Counted from the stretch's first letter, positions 12,262 through 25,192 are shown. The stretch: 64,000 nucleotides of DNA from Druceiella hillmani (GCA_039881145.1 JAYKKI010000077.1:2488501-2552500), one strand, 5' to 3'. Translations and numbers: made by a program. Notes: generated from the sequence alone by a model not told the origin.

Positions 12262-14576
12262 TAACTGTCTATTTACATTTTAATTTTTTATTAATTTTCC
12301 ACATTCTTGCCATAATGAAGAGGTTAATTATACAGACTTGAAATTATTATATTAATTTTTTTATCGTTACAATAAAAATCTTTAATAACATTCTGAATAA
12401 ATGTTATAAATGGGGATTCAATTTATGTTAATTGACTCATAATCTTCAATCAAGTTGTTATTGTATATTAGTAATATTGGACATTGGGTTGAAAAAATTA
12501 TTTAAAGATGTTTATTGAAAGGCTACCACCGCCTACTTCGTAAAATAATAATTGATGCAAAGCAATTCAATTAATAGACTTTTGTCATTAAAAACTCAGT
12601 AATATACAATACTATTGAAATTATCTGTATAACAATTGTGTTTAGACGTAAAAATGCCTGAAATATTAGTGGAAAATACGCTTCTGAAGTGTACTTTCAA
12701 ACTTTTTTTAAAATATTTATACTGTTAGTTTAATTTGTAAATGTTGTCTAGTATATTTTTACAGCCATAGGAAAAGTAGTTTGGTTGCCTGCGTCCCCTC
12801 AGTTTATTAATATAAACGGACCGAAGTAATTTTGAGTCGAAGCATTTATTAAAGAGGGTTTTGTTGATTGTTTTTTTTAACAAGCGTGGTTAATAGAGAG
12901 GGTAAAGTACTTTGTAAAGTACTCCATAGATGAATACCTCACGAAGGAGATGCAAGTGATATTGCTCAAAATTTCGATTACATTTGAATATATCTCTTCC
13001 CTGATAATTTCCTTGATTCTGCCCATAAATAAAAATATTTTATTCACAGTTGGCGCTCCTTAAAAAAAATTAAAAAGTAGTTTTGTTTTCTGCTTTGATA
13101 CAATTCAATACGGCTTTCCCGTGAAATTTCGTCATAGTCGATCATAAACTGAATTTTTATGATTTTGTAAATTACGTATGGACAGACCAACAAGATAAAA
13201 TTATAAATGTCTCATTTCTGCTATTTGACTACAAAACCAAAAAAAAAACACAAACGCAAATTCGTTTTTGCTTGATGGAATAATAATGCAACAAAACAAT
13301 ATTGTTTGTAGTTTTATCGCGACATCCCAACAAAAATTCAACCCGAAACTTTCGTGTCTTATTTCGATTGCCACGCATAAGTTTTCTCACTCTTTGAATT
13401 ACAAGACGAAACATTTTCAAGTAGCTTTCACCACGATTCAATAATTTGTATTAAATTTTATAAAAATTTTAAATTCAAATAATAATTGCTTTGCTTCAGG
13501 TCTTTTTTCACTGAAATATCGGTATTAAATCATTTATGTTACACTACAAAATGTTGTATGACGTAGTTAATGTTCCATTATAAGCCGTAGCAACCTCGAC
13601 ATTTAGATTAGTGTTACATTATTTGTCATAAATTTTCATTATTTGACGTTCCCTTTAACTAATTCCCTCCGTTGGTCGTAATACGCAGATGTGAGGAGTG
13701 GACTTCGTTAGTATGTGCCGCACACATATTAGTGGTTAATTGGCGAGACAATTTTTTTTCCTATTCCTCTAAAAAAATATAAGACTTAAATTAATTTCTA
13801 CCTTTTTAGGATTCACGTCTTCATTGCTTAGAAATTATTTGTTTTACAATAACAAAACAGTTTTTATTATCAACTTTGTATAAGTCGTATTATCGTTATT
13901 ATGAAGTTTAACCCTTGCAGTGATGATGAAATAGGGTGTATAGAGATCGGCATGAAATTCGATAAAAATCTATTTATCATAAACGTTTTACTTTGTATTC
14001 AGAAACTCAGGAAGGCTTACCGACCGGCTTGTCATACTAATTTAAACAAATTTTAAATATTGTGTAGGACAATTATCAATAAACATATTTCAGAATTATT
14101 CCTAAATCATTATTCCTAATCTATTTCCTTTTCAATAATTAAATGAATAATAAAAAACTGCGTAAAGAAAAATCATTTGGTGCTAAATATTGAGTTATCA
14201 ATTGCTGCTTAGTAATGTTTGTTACATCAGTTATTAAAAATTAATAAAATATTTCGAACTGTTGTGCAAAGTGTTTTATACCTGTGGCAAGTGATCTTGA
14301 TTCTAGGGAAAAAAGTTATATCTAAAAGATTATTTTAAAAATATAACAGCCGTAAAGAGTGTAAATAACTTTACTTGAAATGAGGTGGAAAGAGAGGAAA
14401 TTTTATTTTTGTTTGAGAAAAACGACGAATGTTTTTCATATTCCAGCGCGAATTATTCTAGATTATTCAATAGAAAACTTCATTCGAGAAATGAGACCCA
14501 AATCACATGCATTATGCTAAATACAGTTTTTATCGTTATTTAGTACAGAAAAGGCAATTTATCATTTTAAATGTTT
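12262..14576. other. non-coding DNA
   Basis: No gene recognised. The stretch near 13090-13190 (CTTTCCCGTGAAATTTCGTC and following) has the feel of a degraded interspersed repeat, but the family cannot be named. Confidence 0.4.
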
Positions 14577-14586
14577 ATATATATAA

Positions 14587-14670
<84 letters not shown>

Positions 14671-14692
14671 CATATATATATATTTTTTTCTT
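14577..14692. repeat. (TA)n microsatellite
   Basis: Over 110 bases of TA repeats with two interruptions (TATGTATA, TACATA). Long frames across it encode only Tyr-Ile repeats and are not genes. Confidence 0.95.
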
Positions 14693-14973
14693 TTATTATA
14701 TTCACTTGGTATTTAGTAATATTTTAATACTTAAGTACTTGTTATTTTGGCTTTTATGCTATTTTGATTACATATTATTAACTTGAATAAATAAATGAAT
14801 ATATGTTAAGAGATATTGTGTAATTGGATGATCAAAGTAGGAAGTTATAAGCCACGATCCATGCTAATGTGAGGTGAGTAACGTATTCCCTCAGTTCACG
14901 AGCTCACCACTAAGATCACAAATTCTGACTAAAATTATCTTTGAAGAAAGCTTATATTACAATATTTACAAAT

Positions 14974-15078
14974 TGCCCACCTATAAGGAAACCTAGACTG
15001 TGGTGAAGAATTTAAATAATGGTAAGTGAAGTAGAAATAATATTATATCAAGTAGTTTCATTTAGTTATGAATAAAAA
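14974..15078 (+). mobile_element. MITE half-copy (E), degraded
   Basis: Resembles the right arm of the 9390 MITE: GCCCACCT, GAAACCTAG, TGGTGAAGAA, GTAGAAATAATATTATATCA, AGTAGTTTCATTTA-TT-TGAATAA. The left arm is absent and substitutions are frequent, so this is an old truncated copy. Confidence 0.65.
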
Positions 15079-15184
15079 TATGAAGTGTTACAAAATATTG
15101 ATAACAAAAACTATTTCACTCCTCTGAACATAATTTATTTATTTTCTTTAAAATTACAAGAACACAAAAATGTTGTTTCGAAAC

Positions 15185-15391
15185 ATTGTTCGTGCACTTT
15201 ATTTTATACATTATATTTAAACAGTAAAATGCGAGATGAATGAAATTCTTTTTAGTTTCGTCTACTTCTTTTGCTTTTTCAATGAACATTACAATAACCA
15301 TCATACTTTTCAATAAATATAAAATATTACATATTTTTATAGTTATTAGATTCATCTGGTAATTATATTTGGAATTACATTTGCGATTCAA
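15185..15391 (-). pseudogene. possible Gr exon-3 remnant
   Basis: Seen: a minus-strand frame encodes ILYLLKSMMVIVMFIEKAKE followed by VDETKKNFIHLAFYC. The pattern matches the third exon of the Gr genes here: a hydrophobic segment, an acidic turn (FIEKAKE; compare ICILCEDMFLE at 33994 and LGGEKMHQ at 39341), then a polar helix of about 20 residues. No other exon of a gene was found next to it and no clear phase-1 donor is present. A chance hydrophobic ORF in AT-rich DNA is the alternative. Inference: relic of a Gr gene on the same strand as the pseudogene at 18908. Confidence 0.35.
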
Positions 15392-18055
15392 AACAAGTTG
15401 TATAGATTTAATCTTTTCTGAATTAAGTTAAAAAAATCAATTAGGATAAAATATTATTGTATAATGGCTTCATTATTTCACAGGCCGATAAAGTAAATCA
15501 GCAAAAAAAATTATTTTTAAAAAAGTTTTTTGCAATTATTTTCAATTTATGGATGCGAAATTTATGGATGCATGGAAAACGAAATTTTATCGATAAGGGA
15601 AATTAAATACTGTAGCCGTCGGAATGCAAAAAAAATACCATTTAACATGTTTTATGTTTGAGCCGTTTGAAAAATTATTATCGTTTAATTGGTATTATGA
15701 TAGGTATAAATCGTAATTCATTTAGTTTCCAACGACGCAACTGCAAACACACATTTAACTCTTGTGAAAATTATGAAACTGAGCGACAACGATAACGTAT
15801 GTGGTGCAGAGGCTAATAAAGGTAACCATTAACTTGGGATCAACATTGAAAAGGTAATAAACTGGGAACTTTGGAGGAGTTCGCATCAGCCGACTCAAGT
15901 TTCATAAAATGGTTCTGCTACGCTCATCTGAAACTACAAAACGTTAGTTCAAAATTCTATGTGTACGTACCATTTTTATTTTCATTTTACTGGAGTAAAA
16001 ACAAAAATTTATATCAAGAGCAAAATAATAAATAATATGTTTCAACCAAACGCTCGAACCAAAACTATGAGTTAATAAAATTTAAAAGAAAGTAGTGAAT
16101 CATTCAACCAATAGGATATTTATATTCACTTGACTGTCCTTGACGTTGTCTTTTTGAAATAAAAATGAAACATTTGCTTTTACGCTGATTTAAAAATTCT
16201 AATAAAAATTTACTCAAATACTATCTACCTTAAAAGCGTAGTACTTTTGTTTCAATTAATCTACTAATGTGGAAAGCTAATCATTTACACTTGATCAATA
16301 TTATTCTGTTTATACGAACTTTTGGGAATGAATGAATTATTTAACTTGTGAATTGTAAACAAGACTACGACATGAGATTTATTTGGCACTAAAAAGTATT
16401 AATTCATCCAAGCTGCATTTTACTCTAGCAGGTACAGATATGTGACTTTTTTATTAAAATTACCTAGATTGTTTAGTGTCAGCAAGCGGTTGTAATTCAT
16501 TCGAATTTCAAGGATTTTGTGCTGAATTGTGCTGCAACTAAAACACGTCGTGCAATGATAGAACAAATTGTATCCACATATAAATTCTAAAAGCCAAATG
16601 GCGATGTTGTACGTGTATGTACTTTCCTATAAACATGTTTAACGAAATTGTAATATACAATCTACATCTATAAAAATATGTACCCGCAATCTTGTTATAG
16701 AAAATTATAATAAATAAGACAATGAACCTTATCAAAGCAAAGTTTTATAACAGACTAATAACGTTTATTATTGAGTATTAAGTCGAATTATTAACACATT
16801 ATCAAGTAGATAATTTAGTTAATATTTGTGACAATTTTTTTCTTACCTTACCTACATCTGAAATAATAAAACCAACGGTAAGGGCTAATTAGCCTGCTGA
16901 ATTTTGTGTAGATTTTTTGATTAGCTGTATTATTAAAGAAAATCTAATTAGGGGGTACGGCATACGAGGGACAAATGTTTAAATTTAGAATTGATACTGT
17001 GATTTACAAAAAAAATCCCGAAAGTATTATAAATAAATTGAAATTTTTTATATTTTAATAGCAATACACTTCTTGTACGTAGAAACCTAATTATTTCTTA
17101 TAATAATATTTAAACATTTTTTTTATGTTGATGACACAGTATCAACTTATAAATAGTGGTCATTTTTGTCATATAATGCTTTATATTAATCTAGTTAAAA
17201 CGGCGTACCCACCCACATCATGCTACGAAAGTTAGGTATTAAATCATTTCCGAGATTTATGTTCAGGGGTGCATTATAATAGCTTGGTCAGTCACTGTCA
17301 ATTATTTGAATATCGTCGTATAAGGTCTATCGAAGGCTTGTGTCCTCGGCTTGAATTTGTGAGTGACATATTTCACTCTCATAAACAAATCATGTTTGTT
17401 ATATATGTGCATAGATCTCAGTATACGTATTGCATTCAGACAGGTGTTTTTGTTTATGTGACACGAGGGTGGAACCTATTCTGAAAGTGCTTGAAATTAG
17501 GCGTATCCAGGAATGCGATGGCCATTGCTCTACTAATAGAGTTTACCATATATTCCGAACGGGGGGCTCAAAGCGTTATCAATTTATCTCAAGAATGTTT
17601 CATTCAATGCCAGTGATGATGATACTAATAATGAGTACAATGCATCTAAATTTACGTGCAACAGTTGGAAATTAGTTCTCATATGTCTCTATTTGCATTA
17701 TCATCCATTAAAACATATTTGTTTATGACATCAAATGAAACCAAAACTACTTCATTTTTGTATCTTCGCTTTCTAAATAAATAAGATTTGTAAACAATTG
17801 GGATCGCACAAAAGATTGGTCAGTATATATGTGTTTTCTTTTATTATTGTCAGTATTTTTACGTAGCTTTTACTTTTATTTTCCTCTTTATGTCCTCTTA
17901 ATTTCCTTGATGAATTATGCTTCTGACTTTGTCGGATACGTCCCCGGCAGACGCGACGGTTATTTGATGTATTATAACCGATAGCTTTCTGTCCCATTGT
18001 GCTTGATGAATAGCTGTACTTTTATTCGGAATCGTATACCTCTGCGGTCTAAACA
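15392..18055. other. no recognised gene
   Basis: AT-rich DNA. The part from about 17240 to 18000 is somewhat richer in G+C and carries overlapping short frames on both strands, including a basic minus-strand frame (about 17997-17773) with NRRVCRGRIRQSQKHN. None matches a family I can name. A decayed transposon is possible. Confidence 0.4.
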
Positions 18056-18109
18056 GAATTGACTTTCACTATCTGTTTACTATCTGAATTGACTTTCACT
18101 ATCTGTTAG
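18056..18109 (+). repeat. 30-bp tandem duplication
   Basis: The unit GAATTGACTTTCACTATCTG plus TTTACTATCT occurs once fully and is repeated for a further 23 bases or so. Simple recent slippage duplication. Confidence 0.9.
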
Positions 18110-18907
18110 ACGAAGTTAATTTTCTGGTCTGTTATGTAGCCACACATTGTGCCTAACTCGCTATGGAAATCCTGGGTTACTTATGACTCCCGAAATAATA
18201 AATAGGGAATTCTGAGAGATATATGCTCTCACAACATAAATAACATAGATTGACTACTATAGCTCAACCAAATTTATAAGACGAATTTGAAAATCAGTGA
18301 TGTTTCTCGGGCTTTACTCGTCTTTAAGATATCATGTTGAGTACGTTAGTAGAAAATTATCCCAAAGCTCCTTGACATAGCCTCATAGGATACATTATAA
18401 TTAACATTAGATATATGGAAGGAATAAATGAAAATATATAGGGCATACGTGAAAATCTAGAGAGGACACATAACATTTATGAGTACTGCTCTGGCCTCAA
18501 CAATGATTTTATAAATGCCTGAAGTAAGGTTCAATTCTATAGCGCCATAGCAAAAATTTGATTCCAAATAAATATATAAATAACAATGTCTTTTGGCTGC
18601 AATAAAAATAGATAGATACCAGAGGAACACAAGATACCAGAGACATACTCCATTAAATTATAAAAGTGTTTTTTCTTTTGTATTATTACTTACACACTAT
18701 TGAATAAAGTGTTGTACTTTCCAATATATTTTTGTAAATAGCAACACTAGAATTTCCTAGTGTAAAAGACAATAATTTAAATTTTTGTACAGATGTTCAA
18801 TATCAATGAAATAAGGAAAGTAGAACTAGTACGAATTTATTTTCATAATACAAGAAAATTAAGTTTCTTGAAATAAATACAATTCTTAGAAAATGGACTT
18901 TTGTTAC

Positions 18908-20164
18908 CAAACGAAACATCATGTCGATGGACAATATTAAATACCACAATATTATTGCCAAATATACCAGAATCTGCAACATTTGAAAAAATTATAAATA
19001 GATAAATGGCAAGGTATAATTGCAAATAATAATTTCTGAAAAAATTCCAATTAAGTTGTCAATAAAAATGACATTCCTGATTGTTAAAATTTGTGGCATT
19101 ACTTAGGACAAGCGTAATGTTATTACTGAAAGATGTTGAAGGTGAATATTGTTATCAAAGAATTAAAAAACTTGTTGAAGTACAGAAATGCAACTAATTC
19201 ACGGATTCAAGGAATAGACATAATTTATTAAGCTCAAAAATAATAAAAGAAGAAACAAATATTTTTATATTTTATTAAACAGAGAAATTGGAAATGGCTT
19301 AGGTCACGAACTTATCAAAAATATTGAAAATTAGTATTTTGATAACTTTAGTTTATATGAATTTCAAGTTTTATATAAATTTTAAGTTTTTAATAAAAAC
19401 ATCAATTAAGTTTCGATTTATTATTACCTGGAAACTAAACACCAAACTAGTAGATTCACAAACATCCATTAGTTTTTTGCACATGACGTATATATCAGAA
19501 ACATTCATTTTGGATTTCTTTTGTATCGTAATGTTTGATGTATCAACGTTTAGTGTATTCGAAATATGCATGGCTTTTTGTTCCTCAGACTGATGCCTCA
19601 ATTCAAAACATATAACTGAATATTGCATACTTATGAAACGGACGATTTGTATATAGTTAAATATTTCAGAGTTCATTATATACAGGAGTATAATGTGACA
19701 AACTGCATTCAAGATATAAAATATAAAGGTAGGTACTATAATTTTAAATGAACTACACATAATTAAACTGTGAACCTTAATACTTCTGAAAACCTCTGGT
19801 CCCAAAACACGATTCAGCATGGCATGTACCTGGCTTATTATTGCGTATAAATTGTTAAACTTATCATGACTGAAGAAGACTGAAGAATCCAGGATATGTA
19901 TGAAATTATTAATACCAAATTAACGTAAAACCGTAGTCTCTGGAAAAATTCCAATTTCTCTAAATTTGTTACATCGTAATATTTCGAATAAATACTGATC
20001 GAAAAGAAAAAAAAAAAAAGAAACAACGAATATAATTTATACAGGGATTCGTGATGCGGCTTAAAAGGCATCAAGGATGATCTTTTGACTCCAAAAATTA
20101 CTTGAGTTACACTAATAGGTAGTAGACATTTCTTCAAAGTCAGTTTTGCATCATAGAAAATCAT
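18908..20164 (-). pseudogene. gustatory receptor pseudogene (exons 1-2)
   Basis: Seen: from an ATG at 20164 the minus strand encodes MIFYDAKLTLKKCLLPISVT and then QVIFGVKRSSLMPF, a typical Gr N-terminus, followed by several hydrophobic segments. The frame breaks near 19860-19880, where a 10-base unit (ACTGAAGAAG on the plus strand) is duplicated. It resumes one frame over as HDKFNNLYAIISQVHAMLNR and ends KLMDVCESTSLVFSFQ, next to a phase-0 donor (exon end 19428). Exon 1 is about 737 bases, close to the 747 of the Gr at 39341. A second exon of 22 codons (18973-18908) encodes ILVYLAIILWYLILSIDMMF between TTGCAG and GTAACA, matching the tiny second exon of the intact genes. Exons 3-4 with the TYhhhhhQF end were not found. 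Known: Gr genes turn over by birth and death. Inference: non-functional; a sequencing error could mimic the frameshift but not the missing 3' exons. Confidence 0.75.
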
Positions 20165-20227
20165 AATGAAAATTACTCTTCTTTTCACTGCAATAAGAAA
20201 ACGGTTGATTTCTTTGCTTTCCACCAT

Positions 20228-20879
20228 AAACTGTCTCTTCTAACGATTTTTTTTTATGAAATTATTTACACATTATTACTTTTTGAACAACAAAAATTAC
20301 AAGCAATGTAACGAGCAATATTTACAAAAACATGTGAAAGCTGAGAGGTGTTGGTACAATGTAACAAGCGAATCAATGACGTACAATAAAGAACGATGCT
20401 CGATATAATTATGAACTACTTTTCCCAGTCTGCTGCTGACAGCCAATACACCATCACTTAAATTTAATAAAATTAATTTTGTGCACCCATTAATCTTATT
20501 GTTGAAGGTTTTGTAGTAGCTTATTTTGCTTAATTTAATAAGTTCTATGCCATATTGAGGTCAATGAGATAATTTATGTTTTAATAGGATGAGGAAAGAA
20601 GTTAATCATTTATTAATTATACAAATTTATTTTGAGGGTTATGTACTTCGGAAGGACAAAAAATGAACCCTTTGTGAGATTATTCTTATGTATATTCGTC
20701 TGTTTGTCTTTCACAGCCTTCTTTTCAGGAAGCTTTGGATGTAAATTCGTTTTTTTTTCAAAACTATAAAGCATACCCTTTTAGTGTACATGTATTTTAA
20801 TAGTTAATACTCGCAAATATTTATATACTATTTTAGAGTGAAGATAAAATTCTAATATTCTATTAATGTCATGAGTGAC
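20228..20879. other. no recognised gene
   Basis: AT-rich spacer upstream of the pseudogene at 18908. Any promoter remnant would be here, but no similarity to the conserved Gr upstream block at 33595 was seen. Confidence 0.4.
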
Positions 20880-21095
20880 AATTAAAAGAAACTACGTGAT
20901 GTAGTATTATTTCTAATTTCTTTAAGTTCTTTACCACGATCTAGGTTTCATTGTATTATAGCATCTTCCGGTAGGATAAAACGAAGCCTAGGTCGTAGTA
21001 ATGAACTTAAAGAAAGTAGAAATAATATTACATCACGTAGTTTCATTTAATTGTGAATAATAAATTTCTACAAAATTAACGCCAAATATATTCAA
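20880..21095 (+). mobile_element. foldback MITE, copy B
   Basis: Arms ACTACGTGATGTAGTATTAT and AATATTACATCACGTAGTTT flank a shortened centre with GATCTAGGTTTCATTGTATT and CCTAGGTCGTAGTAATGAAC. The centre of the palindrome is partly deleted compared with copy A. The asymmetric right tail (CTACAAAATTAACGCCAAAT) is present to about 21095. Confidence 0.85.
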
Positions 21096-21099
21096 ATTT

Positions 21100-22779
21100 C
21101 ATGAGTTCTATTATACGTGAAAGAACAAGTCTAAAGATGTTTAGAATTTTATGGAAATTGTTCTTGAGGAGTTGTTGAAATCGTCGATAATAATATAACA
21201 CCCCTCTCCACTTTCTCCTTTTCTCCAAAACGGCTAAGTATAAATTATAAAGTAGCGTTTTTAGAAGTTGGCCTAAACTTAAACATAAAACTAACATAAT
21301 GATTATGAATCTCATATTCTTTGAAGTAATTCGGAATACTTTTAGGATCGTGACGAATTTGTCTGGTAATATCGTTACACGGTGAACAAATACGTTGATA
21401 TCTCTTAATCGTTTAATACAAATACTATACACCTTAAATAATTACATTTGTCTAATTTAGCTTCGGAACCACTGTAATGCACTTTTTACTCTTGACAGGT
21501 TTTATTAACGTTAATATTTTTTTCCACCTCCAAAAATCAATAGAATTTTATTGGCGATAATTTTTACAGTCAGAAAATACTTGTATATTGATACTCCAAT
21601 TAATATTAAATAAAATTCGACATTTGTATTAACAAATATGTAGTTATATACACATATGTGTGCACATGTATACACAGACACGCATACGCACAGTTGATTT
21701 CATCGTAGTCGCTTGAAATATTCACCTTTTCACTCTCACTGCACAGATCATTCCTCAAAAGCTATATTGTAAAATACAGGGTAAATAAAAGTACCTAATA
21801 CTAAATCATTAATTTATTAATACTTGGTTATGGTGCAACTATCAGATGCAAGAGTTTCTCATGATATTTTTAGGTTTTTAATATTTAATTTGCCTGAAAA
21901 TCAGTATTCATTTTAACCCATAAGATCAGGTTATTAACTGAATTATATGATGTAATGACTATTAAGTTATTTATATGAAATAAAGAATATATAGCTCATA
22001 AAATATCCAAAAATATAAAGAGTATTTAAGTGTCTTTAATATGGTAAGCATAATACATGCAAAAAACAAGAAAGGTTTCCTGACTTAAGCAAAAGATTTT
22101 GAACTATTTGTAACATGATTCTAAAATATAAATAAATGGTAATAATTTAAGCGCCTTGCAATAGAAATTTTTATAAAAATCCCCAGTAGCAGTAAAAAAC
22201 TACAGTATTTCTACTTTTGTTGATGATTTGAAGTTAGTTCTTGGAGTAAATAATTTTATTACGCTTCAGGCATGGTTGGCAAGAAAGATTTGAAAGACAG
22301 GCATTATTTATTGATATAAATAAGTGCGCAATGTTAAATAATACACGTTCCCGAGCCCCGATCGCGTATACGAGTTCAAAATTTTCGTGACGTTATGGAT
22401 AATTTCATCTTATTTTTTAATCATACAATTGATAGTTCCAAGTTACATTTAAAATATTCAGATTCATTCAGCGACACTCCCGGTAGTTCCATGATAGCAA
22501 GTGCATTGAATATTTATATACCACTTGCGTTTGTAGAAAAGTATAAACTAATTCAGTTATTTTGGTCATATGAGTAAACTCGCTCCTTATTTTAAGAAAG
22601 TGCAGAAAACAATTATCAACTTCATTAATTTAGATATATTAATTGTCTTCACCTGAACCCTTCGCTCTTCATTTAGGGCACTTTTGTATACAACTCTGCA
22701 AATGAGAAAAGAGTAGCATCCAACTCTGCATTTATCTAAAAGTTAAAAAATAACTTTCACAATCCCTTAGTAGTAGGGG
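21100..22779. other. no recognised gene; one hydrophobic ORF
   Basis: A minus-strand frame (about 21432-21076) begins outside an ATG and has its first good ATG near 21319 (MRFIIIMLVLCLSLGQLLKT). It continues as a basic region and ends inside the MITE tail. It has one or two hydrophobic stretches but no recognised domain. The rest is AT-rich, including a CA-rich patch near 21650-21700. Confidence 0.35.
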
Positions 22780-23640
22780 TTGGTATCGGGTATCTGATTA
22801 GCCAATAAATCAAGTGGTTTCTTCTTAAGTCCGCTAAAGCATGTTGTCGGCGATTAGTGCAAGGTTATCTAACGGCGTGTCCTTCAAGTTGTTATCGCTT
22901 AAGACGAGCAGGCTGCGAATATAAGCTGACACCTGCTTCAGCCACAAAAGGTCTAGCATCTTATCGGGTATTATCGTAGATCATTAGCGGGGTGTCCCAT
23001 TTTTCACACGAGTTAGTTGGGCCAATGATTTCTCGACGCCGTGTCGTTTATAAATATAACAGTATTTTTTCGCTTTTTTGTAGACTGAAATGAGGTGGTT
23101 TTCGATAAGTGTTTATATCTCTGTGTTGTCTTTAATTTTCTTGAGAACAACGTCAATTTGTTCGATGCCCACTTTTCCCAGTTGCGCCATAACCATTTGA
23201 GTCAATTGCAGTGAAGTTTTGCTTAAATCACAAAAATTCACGATTCAAGCAAAACTTCGCGCTTACTCTCTCAATACAGCTAAACAACAGGCGTGGCCAA
23301 CTTCTTTAAAATGGCCGCGATTTGCAATGTTATTTTCAATATCATAGTGTAGATTAGTCGTCGCACGGATCTCCGTATCTGTGTCATTTCAATGGTGCAT
23401 TTTCACCACTGAAGACGGTGAAAAGCAAGTACTTGCCTTGACGAGACAAAGTATATTGCGAAGGTCACCACGCCCTTTTTTGTTTTCTCTGTCGATCGCT
23501 GTAGAGTACGGGCAAGCTACTAGAGCTGCTGCGCATACCTGGATGATGGCATGCTGTGTCTCCACCGCTCGCTTGTCAGATCGCCTGATGACTGTAAACA
23601 GCATAGCGCGGCGCTCAGGAATAGTCTAGTTTTACTGGGG
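22780..23640 (-). mobile_element. degraded Ty3/gypsy-like retrotransposon fragment
   Basis: Seen: this block is markedly richer in G+C than its surroundings. On the minus strand about 22970-22853 reads IPDKMLDLLWLKQVSAYIRS, LLVLSDNNLKDTPLDNL and ALIADNML, then a stop. That matches the conserved Gag stretch of insect gypsy-type elements (LP...LL..LWL..LP...R.IL...D.DL..LA..AD). Stops lie immediately upstream (TAA TGA). The right part (23380-23630) is open on both strands without a recognised domain. Inference: a small inactive fragment; no reverse transcriptase, integrase or LTR pair was found here. Confidence 0.5.
23213..23258. repeat. inverted repeat, 17-bp arms
   Basis: GAAGTTTTGCTTAAATC and GATTCAAGCAAAACTTC pair with one mismatch across a 12-base spacer, inside the gypsy-like fragment. 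Confidence 0.8.
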
Positions 23641-24727
23641 ACTTTATCTCAAGTTCTGTTATTCGATTGTCTTGAGCTTCATTATTCATAAAACTTGTAT
23701 CAACTTCTGTTATTTGATAACCGACTAAGGTACTATCGTACATGTTTATTTATCGTTATATAATTCAGAATATACTTTTCCAAGCAAATTATCATAAGAA
23801 AGCAGTACGTAATATACTGTGATTAATAATAGTTCAATTTTGTAACGGAAATTACCATAAAGAAATAAATATTGAAAATTTAACATAAAATGAAATCCTA
23901 TGCCCTCACAGTGCAACTCTGTTTAGATAGGTAAATATCAACGTAATATTTTTTCGTCCTAACGTCAGTGTAAAATGTAAGTACCTTTCTTTTCATTCAA
24001 AATTCATCACTCTGTTTTACATTCATCTATCTGTCTATCTATCGAGATCCTTTTTGTCAGGATCGGTTAGATATATTAAGGTTGAATACCTTTAAAATTC
24101 CCCATGATGTCAATGACCCTGTAGTCCATAAAAAAATTACGTTCAATTGTCGTATATTTCGGTGCTGCTTTATTGATTTATTCATCAGAAAATATATAAT
24201 ACTTCTCGTTGACCTCGAATCTTATAATTAAGTCCCGTAATCTCGCTTCATATTTTGTACTAATGGAATATGCATCTTACACTACTGCGCTGTTAATAAT
24301 ATTTAAAAGTCCCCACCTTGTCCAAAAGCCAAAAAAACAAGGCAAATAATATATTTTCCCCATGATATTCCCTTTGGTCCGACTTGGTGTGCTTTGTGCC
24401 TCTCAATAATCCCTTGCTTTTTTTGCATCGCGCTGTTCACATTGCTCTGATTAAAACTTTGCTTTTCTTGTTTTATTTTTCATATCTTTTCATTGTTAAG
24501 TGTTTATAATGGGGGAAATATTTGGAATCTTAAAATGTTGGCTTTGGAACTAAAATACTATTAAATCTTGTTAAGAATCACGTAACAGATAAGCTATGGC
24601 AGAAGCCATAACTTAATGGAATAAGTAGTGCTTACATTCTGCACTTAAATAGCTTGGCAAGTCAATGTTTTGAAAGTAGACAATTAAAGGTTAACGCGTT
24701 TTATATAAGTTCTAAAAAACAAATTTG
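23641..24727. other. no recognised gene
   Basis: AT-rich DNA without recognisable coding or repeat features. Confidence 0.45.
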
Positions 24728-24924
24728 TTGAATATATTCGGCGTTAATTTTGTAGAAATGCATTATTTACATTTAAATTAAATTATGTGATGTAGTATTA
24801 TTTCTACTTTCTTTACCACGATCTAGGTTTCGTTGTATTACAACATCATCAGGTGGGCTATTAGCATTTTTGCTAATAGCCCACCCTAGAAATAATACCA
24901 TCAAATAGTTTCATTTAATTGTGA
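24728..24924 (-). mobile_element. foldback MITE, copy C (inverted orientation)
   Basis: The asymmetric tail lies on the left (GAATATATTCGGCGTTAATT), opposite to copies A, B and D. The left arm is well preserved (ATGTGATGTAGTATTATTTC, GATCTAGGTTTCGTTGTATT) and the centre is a perfect small palindrome around GGGCTATTAGCATTTTTGCT. Most of the right arm is deleted, leaving AGAAATAATACCATCAAATA and TTTCATTTAATTGTGAAA. Confidence 0.8.
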
Positions 24925-25192
24925 AAGAAATTTGTATTTATACATAAATTTGTTTTGATGTACTTTTGTCGTTTTACACAAATTAATCTAACGGCCATTA
25001 TGAAAGCTACTGAACGGAAGTTAAGAATACTTTTAAGAGAGTGTAGTTCCATATGGGAATACCTTATAAAAAATTGTCCCCATTCTGAAAAGTTTAAACC
25101 GATAGGGTACATAATTAAGCGAGGCCAACTGATAATAGAACTTTTCCAGCTTTAGAGTAGGATATCGCATAACGAGCGGATATGCATATATT

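Noticed and set aside
14507..14786. Open frames rich in Tyr-Ile repeats, also at 25033-25266, 38286-38559, 60108-60317 and 61313-61608
   Set aside because: They are translations of (TA)n microsatellites and are open in several frames on both strands; not genes.
18601..18840. Possible exon 3 for the Gr pseudogene at 18908 (TLGNSSVAIYKNILESTTLY before a phase-1 donor)
   Set aside because: A stop lies just upstream, no acceptor precedes it in the right phase, and the expected hydrophobic segment is missing; too weak to call.
19324..19593. Plus-strand 89-codon frame
   Set aside because: It is the antisense shadow of the Gr pseudogene exon 1 (19428-20164), which has clear family features on the minus strand.
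23381..23629. 82-codon plus-strand frame in the GC-richer block
   Set aside because: The block is open on both strands because of its composition, and neither translation has a recognisable domain.
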